Of a stretch of DNA of 64,000 nucleotides, positions 17,966 through 24,505 are shown piece after piece. How positions within the stretch are numbered: position 1 is the first letter of the stretch; the number at the start of each line of letters is the position of its first letter. The notes beneath the pieces were generated by a model. The model was not told the DNA's origin, searched no databases, and saw only the letters and a program-made list of their open reading frames with translations. This stretch comes from Sagittula marina. GTDB lineage: Bacteria; Pseudomonadota; Alphaproteobacteria; Rhodobacterales; Rhodobacteraceae. The position numbers and the translations under genes were made by a program. The stretch covers positions 124,001 through 188,000 of the forward strand of contig NZ_JACIEJ010000002.1 of NCBI RefSeq assembly GCF_014196795.1. Reading direction: 5' to 3'.

Positions 17966-18004
17966 CCCTCTCATTGTTTGCAAGCAAACAACTGCCGGGC
18001 AGTG
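17966..18004. repeat. Palindromic mini-insert 1 in the transposase gene (39 bp, in frame)
   Basis: The 39 bases between codons for LQMI and DSTVIRAHH are absent from related transposases as I know them. They contain a perfect hairpin, TTGTTTGC-AA-GCAAACAA (17974-17991), and end with CTGCCGGGCAGTGGA (17992-18006), the last two bases of which belong to the host codon. The length is exactly 13 codons. Confidence 0.6.
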
Positions 18005-18030
18005 GACAGCACCGTCATCCGCGCCCATCA

Positions 18031-18072
18031 TCCACTGCCCGGCAGGGCATTGCGCGAGCAATGTCCCGAGAG
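18031..18072. repeat. Palindromic mini-insert 2, inverted copy of insert 1
   Basis: It starts with TCCACTGCCCGGCAG (18031-18045), the exact reverse complement of the end of insert 1. It carries its own hairpin, GGGCATTGC-GCGA-GCAATGTCCC (18045-18067), and then a GAGAGGG tail matching the CCCTCTC start of insert 1 in reverse. The two inserts are thus inverted relatives flanking about 25 host bases. The frame is kept. Confidence 0.6.
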
Positions 18073-18131
18073 GGAGGCAGCGGGCGCAAAAGGGGGACTC
18101 TGCGGCAGGGTTTTGGCCGTTCTCGACGGTC

Positions 18132-18170
18132 AGGCGGGAAAACGATCCACTGGATCGTTTTCTGACCCAC
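18132..18170. repeat. Palindromic mini-insert 3 with an 11-bp perfect stem
   Basis: GAAAACGATCC-ACT-GGATCGTTTTC (18138-18162) is a perfect hairpin. It sits inside the sequence that should encode the loop after GFGRSR of the transposase. It differs in sequence from inserts 1 and 2, and the reading frame is lost around it. Confidence 0.6.
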
Positions 18171-18639
18171 CTTCCACTTCACGACCAAGATCCACCTCCG
18201 CGTCAATGGCGAGGCATTGATCCGCCATTGGTCCGAGGACAATGCCGAGCGGCCTGCCCATGAGGACAGAGATCACACCGGGCCAGACGTCGGACTATCT
18301 GGGCTTCGATCTGGTCATGGCCGATAACTTGCCCGAGCCGAGCGTCCTGTTGGCAGACAGGGGGTATGATGCTGACAGCATTCGCCAAAAGATGGACGCG
18401 CGGGATGTGCTGACACAAATCCCGATGCGCAAGTCTCGAAAGATGCGCATCGGCGTCGATCATTCGCCATATTCCCTGCGCAATCTCGTCGAGCGATGCT
18501 TCAACAAGCTGAAGAACGCCCGCCGTGTCGCAACCCGCTACGACAAGACTGCGGAGAGCTTCCTCTCCTTCATAGACATCGCGTCCATCCGCCTATGGTT
18601 ACGTCTTTTGTCAACATGACCTAACAGCTGCCTTTGCAA

Positions 18640-18758
18640 TTTGATTGTTGCGAGGACATGTGGGATGTCTGGTTCAGTTCAGAATTCGCGGTCGAGCCGT
18701 TAACAAGTTCGAAGTAGCACCACATTGAAGCGCGCTCTGCGGGGCGCGTTCTCCTTTT
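18640..18758 (+). ncRNA. Surviving tracrRNA of the type II-C locus
   Basis: Bases 18667-18704 match the reverse complement of the CRISPR repeat at 14558. Over the core from TCAGTTCAGAA to AGCCG, 22 of 26 positions agree, which is the anti-repeat relation expected of tracrRNA. A tail of about 25 bases follows. Then comes a terminator hairpin with stem CGCGCTC/GGGCGCG (18731-18748), loop TGCG, and a pyrimidine-rich end with TTTT (18755-18758). The orientation is divergent from cas9, as in many II-C loci. The 5' end and promoter are not resolved. The IS lies just upstream, so expression is uncertain. Confidence 0.7.
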
Positions 18759-18859
18759 CCAGTCGTAGCGGCTTGCATGCAAATCCAGCTACGTGGTTGC
18801 GAAAAAACGCGGACAGCCGGTAGGCTCATCGGGCCCTGCAACCGCTCGAAGGAAATCAG

Positions 18860-19741
18860 ATGAATACCGCACCGTCAAACGCACACGGGTCCCATGTCCA
18901 GGGTATGCTTCTGATGTGTGTGGGGGTCGCCTGCCTGAGCGCCAACGATGCGATCGCCAAGGCCTTGACCGACGGGTATTCACCTCTCCAGATACTCTTC
19001 TTGCGGAATGTCATCGCCTTGCCCTTCACCATCGGCATTGCGCTGTTGATGGGCGGGCGCGCGGCACTGCGCTCGCATCGACCTGCCGCTCATTTGCTTC
19101 GTGGCGCGCTTTGGGTCGGTGCCGCGTTGATGTTCTTCACGAGCTTCATCTACCTGCCGCTCGCCGAAGCGACCGCGCTGATTTTCGTCGCTCCGTTCTT
19201 CATCACCGTGATCTCGGCATTGTTTCTCGGGGAAGACGTGGGGTGGCGGCGCTGGATGGCGGTTCTCGTAGGATTTCTTGGGGTTCTCCTGATCATCCGA
19301 CCGGGAGGAGCGGCGTTTCAAGTGATCTCTCTTCTGCCGGTGGCGACAGCGCTGGTGTACGCGCTGCTCATGCTCAGCGCCCGCTGGGTCGACAAGCGCG
19401 AAAGCGTTTGGACTTTGCTCGTTTACTTGACAGGGGCCGGAGCGTTGCTGAGTGCGCTGATCGTGCCTTTCGTCTGGGTTCCGGTCCGCGCTGGGGACCT
19501 TTGGCTGTTCGCGGGCATCGCAATCTTCGGCACCGCCGGGATGACAATGATGACCCAAGCATTCCGCTTGGCACCTGCGGTGGTCGTTGCACCGCTCGAC
19601 TACACCGGCCTGCTCTGGGCCACGCTCTTTGGATGGCTCATCTGGCGCGAAAGCCTGGACCTGATCACGGTTTTCGGTGCGACAATCATCATCGCGAGCG
19701 GCGTTGTCACGATCCTGCGGGAGCACCGGACCGCTTCGTAG
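18860..19741 (+). CDS. DMT-superfamily (EamA-type) exporter
   Basis: This 293-residue inner-membrane protein has about ten hydrophobic helices in two EamA repeats. The first repeat includes LLMCVGVACLSANDAIAKAL and FLRNVIALPFTIGIA. The second ends with YTGLLWATLFGWLIWRESLD. Such proteins export or import small metabolites, and the substrate is not predictable. A good ribosome site (GAAGGAA) precedes the ATG at 18860. The gene lies directly right of the CRISPR relic and is the first intact gene after it. A second EamA protein is encoded at 29599. Confidence 0.88.
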   Translation: MNTAPSNAHGSHVQGMLLMCVGVACLSANDAIAKALTDGYSPLQILFLRNVIALPFTIGIALLMGGRAALRSHRPAAHLLRGALWVGAALMFFTSFIYLPLAEATALIFVAPFFITVISALFLGEDVGWRRWMAVLVGFLGVLLIIRPGGAAFQVISLLPVATALVYALLMLSARWVDKRESVWTLLVYLTGAGALLSALIVPFVWVPVRAGDLWLFAGIAIFGTAGMTMMTQAFRLAPAVVVAPLDYTGLLWATLFGWLIWRESLDLITVFGATIIIASGVVTILREHRTAS

Positions 19742-20878
19742 AGCGCCATGATGGCAAGCTAGAGAGCTGGAGATGGTCGCCGTCTGCCGGACAGTGATGC
19801 ACCACCTTCGGCGCCGGCGCCCCCTTCAGATCCAGTCACCAGACGCGGCCGACACGATGATGCGGCATTCTCGAGCCGGAGAGCTCAAAAAGGCGATTAG
19901 GCCCCAAAAATCGCTTCGCAGTTCCGAGATCCGAACCAGCACAAAACGATGCCAGTCTTTGGCCGATAACGCCCGTTTGAACCGTATTTAAAAGGGGTTT
20001 GAGCGCGAAGCCTCGCACGCTTCATATAATGACACTTACAAACCGCAACAGCATCCTTGGAGTCACTTCGGCATCTACTGCAAAAAGCTAATTTCGGGTC
20101 AGAACCGGAATCTGCCAGCCGTCAGATCCATCGTGCAGGTCGCGTAAAGGTTCGCCTTCAGATCCCGCTCGGACCCGCAGTCGGTCAGCGTCGTGTCGAG
20201 GATCGGGCAGTGGCTCTCGGCTGCGAAGTGAAAGCCTTAGGAGGCCGATCCGCCCGACCGGTGCCGCGTGAACCGCGTGCCGCGCACATGTAGGCGATGC
20301 AATCCTCCAACACGCTTTCCTGACCGCGAACGCCAAAGCCCCCCCCGATCCGACCCAGCCCGAAGGTCCGGTCCCGCCATAACCGCTCCCGGCATGTGGC
20401 GGATGTCCAGAACCGTGCGATTGTTGGTCACGACCTTCACATCAGAGGTGACCACGATGCCGGTGTCGAGACGGATATACGCATCCTGCAGGTTGATCAC
20501 CGATCTGCACCGAGCGGGCCCAGGCCGCGTTCCACGCCGGCCGCCCACTGTTGCGCACCGCCGGGCTGTTTTATCCGGTCGCGGTTGCCTGTGCGTGCTT
20601 GCGAATGCGCGACCCATGATTGGCAGATCGTGACATGCTGCGGCGCGACATCGGCGCTTCTGACGGACGCGGCTTTTGAGCCGGTAGGAACAGGTGCTGC
20701 GGAAGCTCCTTTAACCCAGATGTCCAAGCAGCCTGCATCTGTGCGCACTTCGGTCGGTATCCAACTTAAGCCATCTAGAATGAAAAACAGTACCGGCGCC
20801 CTGATCAGCGCCGCAGCAATCGTGGTGATCACGACCGCTGCGCGCTATACAGGCACCGATGCGCGCCCTCTTGTCGAC
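19742..20878. other. Degenerate stretch without an intact gene
   Basis: No open frame here looks like a complete protein. On the minus strand, short protein-like pieces appear in different frames. Examples are YIRLDTGIVVTSDVKVVTNN (about 20430-20500), GRIGGGFGVRGQESVLEDC (about 20300-20360) and ERDLKANLYATCTMDLTAGR (about 20110-20180). They could come from one decayed gene. The GGGFG piece recalls molybdenum hydroxylases, and the strand pattern recalls beta-helix proteins. I could not decide between them. The rest shows nothing recognisable. Confidence 0.4.
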
Positions 20879-21958
20879 TTATCCCGCAGAGGGGGCGAAG
20901 AAGAACCGGATCATTTCGGCGCTGGCATCGGGGCCGTTTGGATCAGCATAGCTGCCTGCCGGCTGCCCACCTGACCACGCGTGTCCAAGACCCTCGACGA
21001 TCCAATGATCCACTGTTTCTGTGCCGTCGGCGTCCAAGGTCGTGCAGCGCCGATAGGACCGTCCGCCCATGGTGCCCGCAGACTCGGTTTGAAGTGACTG
21101 CCCCGGACCTCCTTCCAGAGCCTGGCGCACGATCTTCTCACCGTTAGACGGGTGAACCGTGGCATCGGCATCGCCGTGGAAGACGATGGTCCGCGCGGCC
21201 GCAGTGCGCGGCGCGCTCTCGATCGTGTTCCCAGCCATTGCCGCGAAGGCGGAGGGAACGTCCTTCGCCGCACCTGCGGGCAGACCGGAGTGGGCGCCCA
21301 CGGCCTTGAAAAGCTCCGGATAAGTGCCACCAAGGATGACAGCCATCGCCGCACCTGCGGAGAGGCCTGCCACGAACACTCTGCCCTCGGGAATGGCGTG
21401 GCGCGCGATTACTTCGCGCGTGAGGCCTGCAAGGATTGCAGGCTCGCCCCGGTCGCGCGCCTGGTCGCCCCGGCTGAACCAGTTCCAGCAGGACTGAGCG
21501 TTGTCACCGCGCGATTGTTGCGGATAGACGACGACAAAGCGATGCTGTTCGGCCAAGGCATTCATTCCGGTGCCTGCGGCAAAGTCCTCCGGTGTCTGGG
21601 TGCAGCCGTGCAACATCACGACGAGGCCGGTGACCCCGTCTTGCGCGGAGGCAGGCACATAGGTGCGGTAGCCGCGCGTTCCCGCCGCGCAGGTAAAGCT
21701 GTCGGCGTCAAACTGCGCGCCACCGGGAAGGTCCAAGGCCTCGGCAGGCTGTCCTTGGGGTCGGAGGTGCGCCATCAGCCCCGGCAGCGCCGCGGGACCG
21801 GTGTCACCGACAGAGGCCAAGGGCGTGCCGGACTGCGACCCGGCGCCAAGACCGTGCCTGGCCAGCGTGCGGGTCACGAGGTCGTTGGCGGAGGTAAACT
21901 GCGCGGCGCGCGTTTGCCCGGTCGCCTGGCGCCATGCGCCGACGTTGAGATTCATCAT
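20879..21958 (-). CDS. PHB-depolymerase-type esterase (alpha/beta hydrolase)
   Basis: The 359-residue protein has an unconserved N-terminal 95 residues. A PHB depolymerase/feruloyl-esterase-like alpha/beta hydrolase domain follows. It shows the oxyanion segment VVMLHGCTQTPEDFA (about 114-127), the nucleophile in VFVAGLSAGAAMAV (Ser200), an acidic site near HGDADATVHP (about 263-265) and the histidine in GLGHAWSGG (His326). No signal peptide is seen, so it may be intracellular or exported otherwise. It lies 26 bases after the ribbon-helix-helix gene and is probably co-transcribed with it. The substrate is likely a polyester or short acyl ester. Confidence 0.85.
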   Translation of the reverse strand: MMNLNVGAWRQATGQTRAAQFTSANDLVTRTLARHGLGAGSQSGTPLASVGDTGPAALPGLMAHLRPQGQPAEALDLPGGAQFDADSFTCAAGTRGYRTYVPASAQDGVTGLVVMLHGCTQTPEDFAAGTGMNALAEQHRFVVVYPQQSRGDNAQSCWNWFSRGDQARDRGEPAILAGLTREVIARHAIPEGRVFVAGLSAGAAMAVILGGTYPELFKAVGAHSGLPAGAAKDVPSAFAAMAGNTIESAPRTAAARTIVFHGDADATVHPSNGEKIVRQALEGGPGQSLQTESAGTMGGRSYRRCTTLDADGTETVDHWIVEGLGHAWSGGQPAGSYADPNGPDASAEMIRFFFAPSAG

Positions 21959-21984
21959 CTGCTTTTCCTTGCAAAGAGCCGCCG

Positions 21985-22401
21985 CTACTGGATGCGGTCA
22001 GCGAGAGCCTTCTTGATGTCCGCGGATGCCTGAAGGCTGCCGAGAACCGTGATTGAGCCGATGGTCGCCAATGCGAGGTCGGGCGTGACATCGGAGGCGA
22101 TGCGCGCGAGGCCCACCACCTTGATATGCAGGATTTCGCCAGCCGCACGAAGCTGTTCAAGCTCCGCCCGGCCAAAGTCCCGCAGGCCCAGCTCCATGGT
22201 GTGGCGCTCGATGGAGCGGTCTACGGCCTCCCCATGCGCATCGAGTTGCTTGCGGATCGCCGTGCGGATGAAGTCGCTGCGGTTCGAATAGAACCCTTCC
22301 TGGACCAGCAAATCGATGCGACCAAGGTCGACGAAGCCGAGATTGATGGTGATCTTCTCGTTCTCAGGCTGCTTATCCCTGAAGTGTCTTATCTCTGCCA
22401 T
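21985..22401 (-). CDS. Ribbon-helix-helix (CopG/ParD-like) regulator, partner of the esterase
   Basis: This small 138-residue protein has an N-terminal strand ITINLGFVDLGRIDLLVQEG and the helices FYSNRSDFIRTAIRKQLD, the normal layout of a CopG/ParD-type DNA-binding domain. The C-terminal part (about 70-138) is predicted amphipathic and ends with a repeat-rich LGSLQASADIKKALADRIQ. I took MAEIRHF at 22401, because the preceding in-frame codons have no matching character. The constant pairing with a PHB-depolymerase-like esterase suggests it regulates that gene. Its operator is not apparent. A toxin-antitoxin role is unlikely, since no toxin-like gene is adjacent. Confidence 0.7.
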   Translation of the reverse strand: MAEIRHFRDKQPENEKITINLGFVDLGRIDLLVQEGFYSNRSDFIRTAIRKQLDAHGEAVDRSIERHTMELGLRDFGRAELEQLRAAGEILHIKVVGLARIASDVTPDLALATIGSITVLGSLQASADIKKALADRIQ

Positions 22402-23197
22402 TGGCGTTTCTCCATCTGCATGGATGGTATATGGCTGTTTTATCGGAGTGCGCAAGTGCTTCGTGCTCGATTTCGTCCTTGCGAGCTGCAAGGTGTGCAA
22501 CGCGCGGCTGATCTGGAGGCCTAAGCCGCATGGGTGCTTGCCCGCCTTGACCGTCATTGCCTAGGCCGCCGCCTTTCCCAAAGTCACTCCCCACCATCGT
22601 TCGAATGCCCGGCCAGATCGACAAGGGGGCAATTTGGCATTTCAGGTCGCGAGGTTTCGCCCTTGAACGAGGCGCAGCTGTTCTAAGGGACGAGCATGCG
22701 CGGCGATCCGGTTAGGTAGCAGCGCTTCGCTCCAATCCGAAAGCGGGCAGCCGGCCATCGCCACCATCAAAAGATGTGTCGACCGTCGGACGGATTTCAG
22801 AGCGCTCTACAGTCGGTCGTTGCTCAATGTCTTTCGCGCGCAAGGTCCCCCACGCCGCAAGGCGGCGATTTCGCGTTTTGCGCGGACCAGCACTTTACCC
22901 AGCAGGGAACGCATTCCGAAACGGAAGCGGCCGTCACACGGCATGCTTCTTCTTCGCGATTGCCTGCAGTGCGGCGCCTGATTGGATGTCCCAAGCGATC
23001 GGTCTGTTTCGCTATGGCTTGTTCTGATGCGCGGCCCTGAAACACCTTCCGCTCGGGGAGCAGTCAGTCAGCCGAAACCGTGGCTTGATTGGAAATTTCC
23101 GCCTTTCACGTTAGGTAACCGCTCAAGGATTGCATGTAGACTGCTGGTGCTGCCGATCAGGCGCCAGTTTAGTGCGCAACTGATGAGGAGCCATCCA
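22402..23197. other. Long noncoding interval before the ATP-grasp pair
   Basis: About 800 bases separate the ribbon-helix-helix gene from the ATP-grasp gene. The open frames in it are short and lack any recognisable domain, and I see no strong hairpin or repeat. It must contain two divergent promoters. The last bases (GAGGAGCC) form the ribosome site of the ATP-grasp gene. Confidence 0.4.
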
Positions 23198-24505
23198 ATG
23201 TCCAAAGAAACCCAAGCCCCAACGACCGAGGTTGTCTCAGGCTGGACCGATCCGACGCTGGATTCCGTGCGTGGAACTGAAACCCCCAAAGACCCGAACA
23301 AGGGATATATCGCCCTGCTCGGCTGGAGCTTTAACGCAATCAAGGCGGCTCAGAAATTTGACCGCCGCTACGTTGTAGTGGCGCCCGACTGGGCCGCGGA
23401 TTTTTGCCAGGCCAATAACATTCCGTTCATTCCCTGGGACTTTGCGCGGCTCAATGACAGGTCGATGGAAATCGCCCAGCGCCTCAAGGACGACGGCGTC
23501 GATGTGGCCATCCCGCTGTTCGAGGAAACCGTTGAATGGTCCGGCGCGATCAACTCGGTGCTCATGGACAAGCCGCGCATGTACGGGCAGTCCATCCTGT
23601 TCCGCGACAAGGCGCTGATGAAGCGCCGCGCCCAGCTGGGCGGCATCCGTGTCGGCATCTTCGAAGAAGCCTATGAAAAAGACGACATCATCCGCTTCAT
23701 GAAGCGGGTCAATCAGACGCTGCTCAAGCTGGACGGCGACCCCGATGACCCGATACACGTCAAGGCTTTCGACAAGGCTGGCTGCCTGGGCCACCGGATG
23801 ATCCGCGATATCGAGGACATCGACAAGATTCCCGAAGAAGAATATCCGCTGTTGATGGAAAGCCATCTCGACGGTTGGGAATTTGCGGTCGAGGCTTGGA
23901 TTCATGATGGGGAAATCAAGTTTCTCAACATCTCTGAATACGTAACCTTGGGGTATTCTGTCTTCGTACCGGCCACCAAGGAGCTGGAGAGCTGGCGCGA
24001 CGCGATCACCAAGCAGATCGAGAAGCTGATCAAGACGTTTGACATCAAGTTTGGCCAGATCCACCCGGAGTATTTCGTCACCTCCGACGGCGAGATGTAC
24101 TTTGGCGAAGTCGCCTATCGTCCGCCGGGCTTCAAGGCGTTTGAGCTGATCGAACGGGCCTATGGCTTCAGCCCCTATCAGGCGTCCATGCTGGTGTTCG
24201 ACCCCAAAAGCACCAAGGAAGAGGTCGACGCCTTCTTCCCCCGTGAGGTTGAGGATGCCAAGTGCTACGCGGGCTGTTTCGGTGTCTATCCGCGACGCCG
24301 CGTGGTCAGCAAACTGGAAATGCCGAAGGAAACAACGGAACATCCGTATTTCGAGTCGCACGAACTGGTTGCGCCCACAGAGGAAACTGTCCCGGACAGG
24401 TCGGCCTTTGGCACGCACTGGGGGCTCTTGTTCTTTGCGGGTGATGATCCCATAAAACTGCGAGATCTGCTGAAAGCGCAGGAAGAGTTGGATTTTTACG
24501 TCTGA
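23198..24505 (+). CDS. ATP-grasp carboxylate-amine ligase-like protein
   Basis: The 435-residue protein has an ATP-grasp fold. A Rossmann-like N-terminal part contains YVVVAPDWAADFCQANN and DVAIPLFEETVEWSG. The central nucleotide domain has IHVKAFDKAGCLGHR (lysine and flexible loop) and LMESHLDGWEFAVEAWIHDG. The metal-binding end reads GQIHPEYF then GEMYFGEVAYRPPG. Such enzymes make acyl-phosphates and couple them to amines. The partner substrate is unknown. The ATG at 23198 has a GAGGAG site. Its stop overlaps the next start (TGATG), so the two proteins are translationally coupled and probably act together. Confidence 0.82.
   Translation: MSKETQAPTTEVVSGWTDPTLDSVRGTETPKDPNKGYIALLGWSFNAIKAAQKFDRRYVVVAPDWAADFCQANNIPFIPWDFARLNDRSMEIAQRLKDDGVDVAIPLFEETVEWSGAINSVLMDKPRMYGQSILFRDKALMKRRAQLGGIRVGIFEEAYEKDDIIRFMKRVNQTLLKLDGDPDDPIHVKAFDKAGCLGHRMIRDIEDIDKIPEEEYPLLMESHLDGWEFAVEAWIHDGEIKFLNISEYVTLGYSVFVPATKELESWRDAITKQIEKLIKTFDIKFGQIHPEYFVTSDGEMYFGEVAYRPPGFKAFELIERAYGFSPYQASMLVFDPKSTKEEVDAFFPREVEDAKCYAGCFGVYPRRRVVSKLEMPKETTEHPYFESHELVAPTEETVPDRSAFGTHWGLLFFAGDDPIKLRDLLKAQEELDFYV

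Larger units (their letters stand above)
17669..18619 (+). pseudogene. IS5/IS427-type DDE transposase, frameshifted
   Basis: The N-terminal frame (17669-18220) has the family start with VFWIARTGAPWRDLPEEFGK and the first catalytic region VDSTVIRAHH, then loses frame after GAKGG. The C-terminal half resumes in another frame (18242-18619) with TEITPGQTSDYLGFDLVMAD, LLADRGYDADSIRQ holding the second aspartate, and RNLVERCFNKLKNARRVATR holding the glutamate. Two inserts before the first break keep the reading frame. A third insert and a small indel break it. The enzyme is inactive unless helped in trans by another copy. Confidence 0.8.
17608..18621 (+). mobile_element. IS5-family (IS427-like) insertion sequence, degenerate
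   Basis: The ends are imperfect 17-base inverted repeats: GGACGTGTTTACAAAAG (17608-17624) and GGTCATGTTGACAAAAG (reverse complement of 18605-18621), 14 of 17 identical. A TA dinucleotide flanks each end (17606-17607 and 18622-18623), as expected of the two-base duplications of this group. The element is 1014 bases, longer than usual because of small inserts in its gene. It truncates cas9 on the left. To the right, only about 45 bases separate it from the tracrRNA anti-repeat. Confidence 0.8.

Noticed and set aside
20281-20380. Xanthine-dehydrogenase-type molybdenum subunit
   Set aside because: Only a short GGGFG-like motif supports it, and the flanking frames do not match the family. Left as an unassigned degenerate region.
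22774-23040. Two overlapping plus-strand ORFs of about 85 codons upstream of the ATP-grasp gene
   Set aside because: Composition is arginine- and serine-rich in both frames, and neither has a ribosome site or known domain.
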